Shown: positions 23,194 to 35,800 of the stretch, piece by piece | Layout: each line of letters starts with the position of its first letter | Position numbering within the stretch: position 1 is the first letter of the stretch | From: Epichloe hybrida | Lineage: Eukaryota > Ascomycota > Sordariomycetes > Hypocreales > Clavicipitaceae | DNA: 64,000 nt | Assembly: GCA_019022495.1 (NCBI GenBank) | Contig: JAFEKR010000002.1 | Location: 5,518,001 to 5,582,000 of the forward strand | Reading direction: 5' to 3' | The notes under the pieces: model-generated | Told to the model about the DNA's origin: nothing | The model's database searches: none | What the model saw: the letters and a program-made list of their open reading frames with translations, nothing else | Position numbers and translations under genes: made by a program

Positions 23194-26100
23194 TTAGTCG
23201 TCCAAAATTTCGATAACATCTGGCTCTTTTCTTGGTGCCGGCTGCTGTTTCGCCATGTTCTTGTAGACCTGGTCCTTATCGTCATTGTAGTTGTCATCTT
23301 TCGGTTCTTCATTGGCTCTCCAGCTTCCGTCCAAGTAAGCTGCTATACTCCTTATTTGGTGTTTGTTGGCCCGCTTTAAAGCCTGCCTGACTTCCATCAA
23401 GAACTCGTCGACGCGAAGATTCGGGGGTGCCGCGTCTCCGTTGCAGATGGGACATTTCCAGCCATCCGCCAACGAAGGCTCAGTCCGACTTTGTGACTTT
23501 TTGCCACGGCGTGTCTGAAGCCAAGTTTTCAAGTCAAAGCACTCAATGTGCTTGCAGGACGCCCCTCTGACGGGAATCTCAAACATGCTGGCACTAAAAG
23601 GATCGGTCATGGATATACATAGAGAATCATCTTGCACAATGATGTCCTCTGATGCCGTGAGTTGCATACGTCGTCGTATTTCGCTGCAAGTCTGCTCTGC
23701 ACCAATTTTCTGCCCTTGACGAATCATGTCAAGAGTTGATGCATGATCCATGGTAACAATTATCTCGACAGCAAGAAAATAGCCTGATCTCTCGTTGACG
23801 GATCCAGTCTCCTGAGGCAAGCTAATATGAATCGTGTTTAGACCCTGCTGAAGTAAATCTGTGAGCTCAATGGGAAGGTCATGATGAAAATGGTGTCCCC
23901 TCTTGGGAAATACTGGTTCGTCGTTGAACAATATATAGATCTCAGCAGGCCAAATGCTGGGCGAAGTCATCCAGTTGATGCTGTCGGATAATCTTGTGCT
24001 CTGATCCAGTTTTATCAGTCGCAGGCGATAGCGAAGGCTGCCTTGTTCGAAGTGGTGTACCATGGTGCCTTCGTTCTGTTCCGGTTTCGATCTGAGACAA
24101 AATTCATCCGCAGATACCGCAAACACAAATTTTTGGACACCCTTCTGAGGGAATATTGGCGTTGGATTTATTGCAAAGCGGCTAAAGAATTGGTAGTATC
24201 GAGTCCCATTCTCTTCAGAGCTCATTCTGTCAGGACTACGCGATCGTACCAGGTGAAGGCCCGACTGAACAGACGTCCAGTCGTGTGGGCTGAGAGGATA
24301 CTCGGTTGGTGTGAGTGGAGAAGTCGAATGGCCTTCCCTTGCTTCGACTTCTGGTGGCATTGAGGTCGAGCTTAGCAATGTCCTGGGAGTGGATGAGGGT
24401 GTGTTCTGTAGAGGGCGAATGGGCTGCACATTTGCACTTCTTCCCCTTCTCGATGAGTTGATCGGCGACGGCATGGCTGATGGCTGCCAGTCGGAAGATT
24501 CCCTACCGGTTGCCCGGGCTGCCTGAGATGTCTGAGATTGGGATGCGTTTGCCGGGCTCGGGTTGGACAAGCACGTCGAGTTTATTGAGGACGCACGGTT
24601 TTGTGCACTGACTAAAGGAGGCGTCGGCGTCATTTGCATGGCTTGATGGGCGAATCTCTCAGAATGAGGAAACGACGAATTTCCCAGGTTTTCAGATGCT
24701 CCAATCGGCGCAGCTTGCTGAATCGGGAGTTGACTATTGAGCTGTACTTGTGCTCCAATACAGGGTGCAGGGGCCCCGATGGTAACTCTGGAATCAGGGA
24801 ATCCAGTATCGTTCCATGAAACGTTGCTATTGGAGGCTGCATGATGAGCTGTAGACGCCACGTCGGCCAACGATGTTGTGTCGCCAGACGTGATCATGAA
24901 ATCATTCCGTTGCTGGCCAACGGGCGTTGATACAGGTGTAAGCATGGAAGGCGACGAGGCCTCATTCACTGAACACAGCAATCAAATTAGCTCAAAATGA
25001 TAAAAGACAGAGGTAGACCTAGGCGAAAAAGACCAAACCAAGGGGACACGTACCATGGAGCCTTCTTAGTTGTGCGGCTGCGGTCATAATCAATCCCTGA
25101 TACCTTGAGGCAATGGCTCGCCGTTTCCACCCCGAATTTTCAGAATCCGGACTGCTGCTCGCGGCCAAGATCTCGTTTCGTACATCAATCTCATAGATCG
25201 CCGCCATTTCGGTCGCCACGGGCCCATCTCGCACTCCCAAAACTCGCCAACTCACGCTAAACAGCACTACGCGAAGAACCGCTGATGGACATCCAATCAT
25301 GTGAACCAGCTCATGTACCAAAAGTGGGAACTGTCTTTGGACGACCGAACCGAGAGCATCATTCCATCTTTGTGAGAAGCTGTCCAAGAATGTGAATATG
25401 GCTTGAGCTTGGGTATTGCAAAAAGCAAATGGCCTTGATGGGCAAGATGGATCCCAAGGGAACTGTATAAACCACGCCAGATGGAGCAATCGCATTTCAG
25501 AGGCTGGCCTGAAGTACTGCTGCAGCAAATTGAGAGCAGCATCAAGGTTTGCATTGACTGATCTCATCTCTGGTGGATTCTGTTGATCCTTGGACCATTG
25601 GCACAGAATTCGGTGAAAGATGAGATATGCCACGTCGCCATGCTCACACGCTTCCAGGAGCTTTGTGTATCTCCATCTCTCGAGCGAGCCGATATGCGCA
25701 TTATGATTTTCCAGCTCTGTCACACGTGTGACAATAGTCTGACGCCAAAATTCGAGATTATTTGGTGGCGTAGCACGAGTTGGCCGGGTTTGCCGCCGCG
25801 GAGAAGAAAAAGAAGAGACTGCTCTGACACCTGGTAATGTCGATAAAGTATGGGCGGCAGCGTGGGAAACGGGAGTGTTGGGCTGAGCCCGCGAAAGGCT
25901 ATTGTTACTCTCCAGAGATGCTGCCGTCCAACTCGCGGTTGATTCATCAACACCAATGTTGGGTTGATCATGAGGGGGCAAAGGGGCTGCACGTGAATGG
26001 GTACACGTAGTATCGGCTTGTTGCTCGGGTTGAGTGGCATGCATGATTTTTGCTGGGGGATGGGAACCTTTTGAGCCCGCTGGGGCCTGTTGGACAAACC

Positions 26101-26573
26101 TGACAAAGTCTGGCTCGTTACTACTCTCATTACAATCTCATTAGTAGACGTTACTTCATGTGTCTATCTTCCTTCGTGGTTCGCGCTAGAGCTTCACATC
26201 AAACTACGAATGGGGATCCATGTGAACAAACACCAGGGGATGCAGTGTGGGCAGAACTATACCTAGGCTTCTGAGAGGGGGCAACTGTTTCTGCGACCGA
26301 CGCACCCTGATTTTCTAAAGTTTGATGAGGTAAAACGGCTGCGATGCAAGCAGATGGTGCGAGAACTTTCTTTCGCACTTTATCGTGTCCTGGTTTGTTC
26401 TTTTCAACGCGCGTATTTGAAGCTGGCCTGACGGTGGTGACGGCAGAAGTCATCCATGAAGGCCGAGGTCCACCAATAAAGGCACGGCTTGTCTCGTTGG
26501 CCGCGAAGAATATTTGCCTTCCGGCGGCCAAGTCAGAGGGAGAGATTTCAGGTTCGGCTGGAGGTGTCATCAT
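23194..26573 (-). CDS. PIAS-like MIZ/SP-RING zinc-finger protein, putative SUMO E3 ligase
   Basis: Exons 26573-26263, 26123-25054 and 24968-23194 join in frame to about 1051 aa. The N-terminal third is low-complexity; exon 2 carries a long helical region of unknown type (about 200-460). A PINIT-like beta region (FPQKGVQKFVFAV onward) precedes the SP-RING at about residues 932-969, with CKHIEC...WKCPIC supplying the zinc ligands. The protein ends EPDVIEILDD, a hydrophobic core followed by acids, which is a SUMO-interacting motif. Such proteins transfer SUMO to nuclear substrates. No SAP DNA-binding domain was seen at the N-terminus. The start is uncertain: the first in-frame ATG of exon 1 was used, but the frame stays open upstream to a possible splice acceptor, so another 5' exon is possible. 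Confidence 0.8.
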
Positions 26574-28571
26574 TGGTACGGCATGGATCAAACCTCGGAT
26601 GCGGTCTTGGTAAGAGATACATCCTGAGCTGCAGTTTGGTCACATATGCACAGTATAAACCCTTCTGGTAGATACTGTATGCGCAAGAGGATGCGAAACT
26701 AGCTGGTCAACTTTGGGTCAATCTTGCTGGTTGATGGGTTGGCAATGCTCTGTTTGAAGTTGAATGAGATTCTCGCGTTTGCTATGACGAGGCGGGGCGG
26801 CTAATATGAGCAATCAATACATGGACACAGCGCGCGTGCACTGACGGGCAAGACACACCTTTTTTTCCCTCTCCCTTCCCTGTTCTTTTACGCGTCACGA
26901 GCCGAGTAAAGCGCGAGGATGTGCTGACTGACGAACTGACAAAAAGAGGCGAAGTCGGTCTGCTGTTGCGCAAGTGAGGGTTTGCGCAGTGAACGAACGA
27001 GAGCGATGTGTGGTGATTGCACGAGTCAGGCGCCTCTCCCGACGTGGAGACTTGTGCACTTGCTTTCTCCGAGGAGCTGGTCGGCTGGTCGGCTGTTTGA
27101 GGAGGCAGGAGCGCAACGGTTCGTGAGGTCAAAAGATTCGGCAAGAACGAGCCCTGCAAACCTGCAAGGTCTGATTGAGAATCGACGGCTTAGATGTCAA
27201 TATCTTGTGAGCGAAGAGGAAGGAGGACAGAAATAAAGGGGTGATGAATGTGACTGATGAGACAGTACACGACTACAAGCCCCACGTGGGGTAGTCACTA
27301 ACAGCTATTCGCGGCTTTCAAGGGTGAAGCTGTTAGAATAGGTTAACCTTTCTTGGTACTATAGCTCTAGCAACAGGCTTGTGTGCAATTAGCATTTACT
27401 GCGGGTCCGTATTAATTAAGGTACATGGAAGGTACAAAATGTCGACATTGAGGCTCCACTTGCCACCGCCTCTAATCTACTGCAACTGCAATGCAATTCA
27501 AACAACACGGCATGATCATGGGTGGCATGTACTGTAGATGCAGAAGCTGGACGAGAAGGTTCATCCTTCCCCTCTCCGCTGTTAGGAGCAGTGAAAGTGA
27601 CCATTCTACGTCCGTACCGCTGGGGAGGTCATTCCGCACATCGAACGATAATTGAGCGGTCGGCCAAACCCATGTTAGAACAGGCAAGCTGGGAACGGAA
27701 ATACATGTAATCCGTAGACTGCGAATGAATTGAAGGAGTGGTGGTCATTGCAGCCATTCTGCAGCAGGGTCCCGACGGGTCCAGAAGCGGCGATGGGATG
27801 GGACTAGTGGACTGGACCAGACTGGACCAGACTGAACTGATGAATTGTGCGGCGCCATTACGCCACAGCAGACTTTTGGACTTTTTGCCGCCCAAACTAA
27901 AACCACCTGGCGCTGGCAATGACGGCCCCAGGCTCCAGCTTACCAGCTGGCCTTGTTGTTGAAGCTTCCAACCAGCAAAGCAGCCAACCAGTCAACCGAG
28001 TCAACCGAGTCAACCAGTAATCGGTAATCGTGCCACGCCCCATCGTCCATCGGCGCACGACTTGGCACGCTGGTGGGCGGCACGCTGGGCGGCACGCCGC
28101 ATCAAGCCTTGTTAACAAGACAGTCGCAGCACAACCTTCTCTCGCCATCCCACCAGCCCCCCCTTCTCTCCCCTTTCCTTGTTGTGCACGCAGCCGAAGA
28201 AGTCAACAACTCCGTGCAGCCCAGCCCGCACCAGCCCGCATCAGCTCACGGCCTTCCACCTATTACTGCAACTTCTTCACGACCGACCCGACCGACCCGA
28301 ACGACGTAGAGCTGATGGCGCAGGCCGTTACTTTTGCGCCTGAGCCTGCCTCTGTCCTGCATTGATTGAGAGAGAAAAAAAAAAAAAGGAGCTGCACCCC
28401 CCCCCCCCACGTCGTTGATTCGTGTCTCATCTGCCCCCGAGGCTTCCATCACGCTACTAATAACTGCAATCCCGTCGTCCTCTTTCGAAACTGCCAACCG
28501 CCTGCTCCGCGCTCCGCATACACACGCAGCTCCAATAACGAACGGCGGTCCCTCGGCGGCGCCAGACCACC
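26574..28571. other. Divergent intergenic region
   Basis: About 2 kb between the SP-RING gene and the BOI-type gene. It contains a perfect palindrome CCCCACGTGGGG at 27280-27291, a small inverted repeat (CTAACAGCT / AGCTGTTAG) near 27298-27335, short GTCAACCGA repeats near 27985-28015, and A/C homopolymers near 28375-28410. No gene recognised. Confidence 0.5.
27280..27291. repeat. Perfect palindrome CCCCACGTGGGG
   Basis: A 12-bp perfect palindrome centred on the E-box CACGTG, flanked by GACTAC on the left and GTAGTC on the right with a 3-base offset. It could form a short hairpin or bind a bHLH factor; neither is shown. Confidence 0.5.
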
Positions 28572-31500
28572 ATGGCTACGCGGGCAGCCTGCGAGCCACC
28601 ACCTCGTCCTGAGGTCGGCGATACCTTGATAGTGATTCGTATGTCGATCCCCACGATGGATTTCCATCTCACCGCCCCCTTCTGCTAGGATGCGCTCATA
28701 CAATCTCGCCGCCCTTGTTGTTGGCGTGGGAAATGTTTCGCTCACAATGTGGCTCTTCCGCAGACGACTTTCTAGCACGAAGCTCCGATGAACTGAGTCT
28801 CTCTCAGGGAGATCGAGTCGAACTAATTGAACGAGATGATGAATTTGGCGATGGCTGGTTCTTGGGGCGCCATCTCGTCAACGACAATACCGGCCTATTT
28901 CCCGAAGGTACGTTAACGCTCAACCCCTGCGTTTCGAGTTGCATGTAACCTCGAACCGTATGCTAAATGCAATTTCAAGTTTACACGCGCCTATTGCCAA
29001 TGAACCCTCCGGCCTACACTCCCTTCGAACCTCTTCCAGAGGCCAAGAACATTGACAAGGCCAAGGGCGTAGCTAATGCACCCACAACTGCGCCGTCAGT
29101 CCCCGAGCACTCATCCATCTCAGTGTCTCCTGAGGTAGAGGACTCTTCAACATCGTCACCTAAACAGCCTGTGAAACTTGATACTTCTACTGTCCCGAGT
29201 ACCACACCGACTACTTCTCTTGTCCCAGAGCCCAAACGCACGCCGAGCCAGGCTCATGACAGCCAAGTTCTCAACGATACTTTGAATGTGATTAACGAAC
29301 ATATTACACACTTGAGAGGCTCGCCAGGCAATGGGGGACTTCGGATACCATCGGGAGCCAATGACTCAGGGAGTGAATACAGTATGCCACTTGATCAGAG
29401 AATGTCCTACATTCAAGGCGAAGAAACAGATGAAGAGGAGGATAGGGAACACACCCGTCCCGAGGTCGAGTCATGGAATGCCGACCAGGTCGCCGAATAT
29501 CTCCTTACTGCTGGAGTGGAGAAGCAACACTGCGAAGTGTTTAGAGATCAAGAGATTAGTGGCGAAGTGCTTCTGGGGATGGACCAGAGCTCCTTATTCA
29601 TCAAGGCATTTGATTTGGGCTCTGTTGGCAGACGACTTAAAACGTGGCACAAGATCAAGGCCCTTCAAGACGAGGTCAATCTTCCAGCGCCGTCAACGAG
29701 GCGTACGACACAAACGTGGGGTAGTGATGCAGGATCGGAAGACATCAAAGGGACGAGAAATCGAACAAACACCACCACAATGACTTCCCTTTCCAATCGC
29801 CTCTCATCCCATCGCGCTTCATCAGGCCCAACATCCAGAGTCAGTCCCACTGCGTTGAAGTCACCACTCTCACCGACTAGCAGCCACGATAGCCCTTCTG
29901 TGTCGAACCACATTAAACGCCCATCCGCCGCATCTGTTCGAGAGCTTCACCACTCACGCCGACACTCTTCCATCGATTATCGTGCCCCCGCTCCGCCCAT
30001 CATCACGGGCGTCATACCAGGAACAATCCCCTCAGCTCCTTCACCCAACGGAATTACGTTGGACACAGGCATGTCCCACAGGAAGCAGGCTTCATTTGAC
30101 CGCAACTGGACCCTTGGGAACGCGTTCGGGCAGCCAACTCCCACTCGCCCGCTCTCTTCTGCTGGGTTGCAAGACCTCATGACTGGCTCAGACCCCGATT
30201 TGCAAGATTCGGCAGTCGATTTGGACAGAGGTTACTTTTCTGGCACTGAAACAGACGGAAGACGGCGCAACGTGTTGCGCAAACGGGATGGCGCTGGACA
30301 TTCTAGACAGTCAAGCTATGCTGACGAGCAGCGAGTCCGAAGCGCCACAGCTCTATCGCGACATTCACGATTCGGCAGTGTCGACTCTTTCCGTGACCCA
30401 ACCCTGTCGCCCGCTGCGCAGAAGTATTTTGGCGTTCAGTTGACACCGCATAGGAGGACGATATCGACGAACACGGCCGAATCAGTTCGCCCTGCCCCCC
30501 CGGCCAAGGACAGTCCAGCACCAATTGTCACGAGAATCGACACCGGTCTGAATCCTACCAGGTCCCCACCTTCGCCTGTACACACCAACGGGGGGAAGCA
30601 GGGCTTTGCCCCCGACTGGCTCGCTGCCGTGGTCAACAAGCCCATGAGCAAGGGTCGGCCCGGCATGCGAGCCATTTCCGATAAACTCACGAGTAATCGG
30701 TCCAAGGAAATCACGTCTCCCGATGGAGCGTTGGACTCACCCGGACGAGCAACTTCGAGTACAGCCTCCGGAGAGCCGAGCCTCGATATCGACTCGCCAG
30801 GTACCGGCAAGAGCTTCAATGCAACACCTTCGAGCAAGAGCAGCAAGAGGAAGGGCAAAAAGGACACCAGCGCCTATACCCGAGGCCTCCTGAAGATTGG
30901 ACCCCTGGAGGCCAAGAAGGGTGCCGACTACTACGGATGGATGAAGAAGAAGAGCTCCAATCTCATGACGACGTGGAAACCACGGTTGTTCGTTCTCAAG
31001 GGCCGCCGCCTAGCCTATTATTACTCAGAAGAGGATGACCAAGAGAAGGGTCTGATTGATATCTCCTTTCACCGCGTTTTGCCTGCAGGTAATGAGAGGC
31101 TGACAGGCCTCCATGCCACACTCACCGGGGCAGCTGGCGGCGGTCCCAGCCTTCCCCTCATGGGCAACGAACCCAACCCAGCGGAAAAGAGTAACGAATC
31201 GGTGTTCATCTTCAAGCTTATGCCTCCGCGGGCCGGTCTCTCGAGAGCCGTCAACTTCACCAAGCCAATGGTGCATTACTTTGCGGTGCCCAACCTCGAA
31301 GCCGGTCGCCTGTGGATGGCGGCATTGATGAAGGCCACTATTGACCGAGACGACACCCAACCCATCACCACGACGTACCAACAAAAGACAATCTCGCTCG
31401 GCAAAGCCAAGCAGATGCGTCACCGCCCGCCCGCCCTCATGAACCTGGAGGAAGCCGCAGAAGACGATCAGCAGGTGGGGGGCACCAAACCCGTCAACGG

Positions 31501-31651
31501 TCTCGGTATCCTCGGCGAATCTGACAGCGGTGTGTCGGGCATGGGCAAATTGAACGGAGTCCATCCCGACGGCAACTTTCTCCCCGAGCAATATGAGTCC
31601 GCAACCGCATCTGCATCTGCACCGATGGTCCCTGAAGAATCAAGCGCATAG
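28572..31651 (+). CDS. BOI2: BOI1/BOI2-type polarity scaffold (SH3-SAM-PH)
   Basis: Exons 28572-28638, 28764-28907 and 28980-31651 join in frame to 960 aa. An SH3 domain opens the protein (about 20-75: LIVIHDFLARSSDELSLSQG, then GLFPEVYTRLLP across intron 2). A SAM domain lies at about 234-305 (VESWNADQVAEYLLTAGVEK). A long Ser/Pro/Arg-rich linker follows, and a PH domain ends the folded part at about 713-865 (YYGWMKKKSSNLMTTWKPRL). This order is that of yeast Boi1/Boi2, which bind Cdc42 and the exocyst at sites of polarised growth and help secretory-vesicle fusion. In a mould it would be expected at hyphal tips. The start is the ATG in CACCATGGCT, whose short exon restores a complete SH3. 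The paralogue number cannot be distinguished from sequence alone. Confidence 0.9.
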
Positions 31652-32881
31652 GCTGCTCTTTATCGCAAGAGGACCATATAAACTCGCCATTCTCACCTAA
31701 TATAATACACATTGACTTTCCATCTAAATCTACAAATACAACAGCCACAGTATTCACTACCAAGAAAAAAAAGAAAAGAAAAGAAAGAAACAACTACGGG
31801 CCAAAATATTTTACACGCGAGCTATGACGAGACGGCCTTGTCTTGAACCTTTTTTTCCTTCTTCCCTGTTTCACCCCCCCAAAAAAGTCACCACCAATTC
31901 AAACTTACTAGACATGTACCATCCATTCCCCTTTTTGTATTTTCTCCAGCTTACCTGACCAGTCGGCCCTGATCTCCTTCCCTTTGAACATGTCATGCTT
32001 ATCTATTGCAATGAGCGTAACGGAACGGACACGGATACTGGACACGCGAATCACGCTATTTTTCTTCCATGAGGGGACTGAATGGGATGGAATGGGGTGG
32101 AACGGACGGATTGGCGTCCAAGAGGAGGCTTTAGAGCCGATATATATTGCTTTTGCTCGTCCGGACTGATTTCATTCTCGATTCGTGCGTGCGTGCGTGC
32201 ACGACTGCTGTCACTGGTTCCTTGTCGATGTGCCGACGACTCCCATCCCACCACATCCTTTTCACCAGAAGAAATGTTGTTTCGCCAGAATGCCATCCCA
32301 CATGCCCACATGCCCACATGCCCGCAGTGAATGCCTCCCGTGCCCTGCCCGCCATTTCCCTCAAGTTTCACGGCGCATCACAGCCCGCATAAGTGGTAAC
32401 GTGGTGTATTTTGCGCAAAGCTAATCGATATGAAGCCATCATTCCAAAGTGATCACTACGCGCCTACGCCAGAATCCATACGGGCCACAGACGACGAGGC
32501 TCCTTCTGCCCATTAACAAACAAGTTTGGACTGGACGGCTGCAGCCCGCCACCGGAAAAAAAGGATACAATCTGCCTCCGCCCCACCTTGTTATCTATCA
32601 TAGTGAGAGATGGGAAAAAAAAAAAAAAAACACCCCAAAGAAAGGGAGGGGAGGGAGTTGCAACGTAAAGATTTTGGCATTCGGTCAATTCATTACTCGT
32701 AGCCGTAGTACATAGGGTATTCATAGAATTTTCCCTTTGCGCCGTACGTAAATCATTTCGTCCAGCAACATTACAGTTTCAACCTCCCCCTCCCCCTCCC
32801 CCTTCCCCCCCCCCCGTGTCTGCCCAGTCATGACGTAGCATGGTCCATCTCTCGAGTAAGAAGGGGGCATCATGTATCATG
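31652..32881. other. Convergent intergenic region
   Basis: About 1.2 kb between the 3' ends of the BOI-type and forkhead genes. It contains a 16-base A run at 32615-32630, a pyrimidine tract of CTCCCC units near 32785-32815, and three tandem CCCACATG units near 32298-32325. No gene seen. Confidence 0.5.
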
Positions 32882-35800
32882 TTAGACATCTCGAAGTTTC
32901 TGGTTCATACCCATGAGGAGTTGTCGAATAGACTTGATCAGATGCTGCTCCAAGCCCTCAAAGTTGCTGGTAGACGACGACGACGACGACGACGACGACT
33001 CTCCTTGGCAGCCCTGAGCAACAATACTTGCGTCCGCGAATCCCAAGACCCGATCGATGGCGGACAGGGTGACGGCTTCGGCGCGGGCTTCGCCAAGTCG
33101 ACCTTTGAGTGCCTTGATAGACACGTCTTTGAATCCATTGAGGGACGCGAGGACCTTGGCCTCAAAGATGGGCGGTGTTTCCATCAACGCCGACCCCCCC
33201 GGTGTAGGGCTCTTGTTTTTGGCGAACCCCTCAATGACTTGCCGAATACCCTTTATACAAATCGTCTCCATCTTATCATTCTCAGTGGCGTCCTTCTTCA
33301 GACCAACACATCGGTTCAAAGCCGACATGACAATGGCCTCGGCCTTCGGGCTTTGTGCCTTCTTCAGGTTCTCCACGAGACCATTCTTGAGTCCGACAAC
33401 TGCTGCCAGCAGCCGTGGTTCGATGACTGGTCTGGCGGGCGCGGTCGCAGGTGGTGTCGTTGACGGCCGGCTTCCCGGCGTTGACGTCTGCAGGGGACCA
33501 GCTGCCCCTGGGACTGCGGCAGAGCCCACTGCAACAGCTGCTGGCGCAGCTGGTCGAGGTTGCTGCGTGGCTTGCGCGACAGGCTGCATCGCTTCGGGCT
33601 CTGTCTTGACAGAAACACTCGACGGAGGCGGAAGCCCGGCATACGGTGAGCTGTATGCCCCAGGTTGTGGAACTTGTGCTCTCGCGGGGGCTGGAGGAGG
33701 CCCGTATCCGGCGGGTATTTGTGCCAGCGGTGGTGGTGGTGGTAGTGGTGGTGGTGGATTGGGTTGTCCAGGCTGCCCAGGCTGTGCCGTTGCCGTTGCC
33801 GTTGCCGGTGCTGAAGCATATGGCTGCATTGGACGACCGGGCTGTGGAGGATAACCTGGAATCTGATAACCCGGAGGAGCTTGTCCAGGGGGGTACTGAG
33901 CTGCATTGTACAGATAAGAATAGGGTCCGTATCCCTGCGCTGCGAGGAGGTGCCTGTCTGGCGAGGACGGCTTGCGCTTCTTGCCGGCATCCAATTCGAC
34001 GCCTGGAACGCGGGACCAAAGGTTCGTTGTCTCGTCCTTCTTGAAAGCCTCGTTCCCAATGAGATTATGTCTCACACTACTCTCCCAGCCCTTCGTCTCT
34101 GTGTGGAAGTAGAACCATGGATACCTTTGGCATATTCTCTTGTAAATCTGCTTGAGCGTCAGACCGTCAGGGGCCGCCGTCAAAGTCTCGTCGATTAGAA
34201 CACCGTAATTTTTGTTGGGCTTCTGCAGTTGCTCTTCCGTGTAGTCTTCGATCTTGAGCTCCAGAGGGGGAGACTTTGGCCGAGCCTTCTTTTCTCTCTT
34301 CTCCCGCGCTCTCCGTTCGGCGTCGGACCGTTCGGCTCCATCCTCCCTAGGTTTGCGCGGCTTGTACTTGCGTTTTTCTGGTCGATCATTGCCATCCTCG
34401 GGCAAGGGGTGTTTTCTGGGCCTGCCTACTTTGCGCTTAATCGGTGGTACTATAGGGGGTGCCTGGGGTAGCGTCTTCTTGGCCATTTCCTGCTGCTGCT
34501 TCTTGAGTAGTCGTTGCTCTCGTTTCGACATGATGCCGTTCTTGGGCGGTCGACCCGGCCCTCTCTTCTTGGGTATCTGTGGAAACATCATTCCTGGTTC
34601 GGCAGTAGACTCGTTCTTGAGTTCCGGGTCTTCCTCCACGTCCCCATCATCGTCGTCAGCAACGCCATCCTCACCATCATCGTCATCAGCGGCGCCATCC
34701 TCAGCATCTTCCCCGTCCTGCCCATCTTCGCCCTCTTCGCCATCCTCGGCATCTTCCGCGCCCTCATTGTCGGCATCTTCGTCGTCAGACAGCTCTGGCG
34801 GGCTGACTTCGACATCAGACAATTCGTCGCTCGTATCTTGAATCTCCCCATTTCCGTGCGATTGTTCAAAGTCAAAGCTCATTTCCTTTCCGCCGTGCGA
34901 TTGACGGTTCTTGGGGGCTTCTTCTTCTTCCAAATATTCTTCTGCTCCAGTTCGACCGCGCTCTACGCCGTTGATGATGAAACGAAAGTCCACATCCTTG
35001 ATCTGCAGCCGGTCGCCACATTTCAGAACCAACTTGTCACTCTTGTAATGCACATCTTCACAGAAGAAACCATTCTTGTGGAGGGGGGTGGCCTCGAAAA
35101 CACCCTCTTCCTGATTGTAAGCAATCTTCAGATGCTCTCTAGATATGGCCTTTGTCTTGCTGGCAATGTTCGGGCCAGGAGAGTGAATACCAATGAAAGG
35201 AACGTGCCACGGTGATGGCCGTAGTGAAGTAAGGTCTACAGCCGCAGCGCCCGGTGTATGCGACACGTATTGACGATTTGAAATGATGTTTTCTGGAGTC
35301 TCCTCATTCTCCTGCTGCGATGAACCATTCGTGCTCGTCTTTCGTCTCTTTGGTGGCCGTCCACTTTCCTCGCTGTCGGATTCCGGGCCCAGCATGCCAC
35401 CCTCCTCACTGACATATGATTTGCTAAACTTGCTGCGATCGTGGAGGATCGGCGATGGGGGCGGCAGTCCCTTGCTGGCGTTTTCCTCGACGCGACGCTT
35501 GTGTTCGCCTTCCCGTTTCTCATCCCGCCGGGCTTGTTCCAATGCTCGCTGATCACGACCAATAATGACAGCGTATGTTGTCATTTGAAATACACTGTCG
35601 GCGAACTCTACCCGAGCAAAAGTCTCCAGACTCTTTTCCGCGTTGCCTTGCCGTAGAGCAGTCGGTGCCGCGAGGCCGTTCAATCCCCCATCCAGCATGT
35701 TTGGAAGCGTAACTTGTGACGGCGTAACAGTGGGCGGCGGAGACATGGCGTTTGGTGGTCCAGACATTGATGCGAGAGCCATCATCATGTAGGCATGCTG

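Noticed and set aside
33057..33854. 265-codon Gly-rich plus-strand ORF
   Set aside because: Antisense to the low-complexity part of the forkhead gene; composition explains the open frame.
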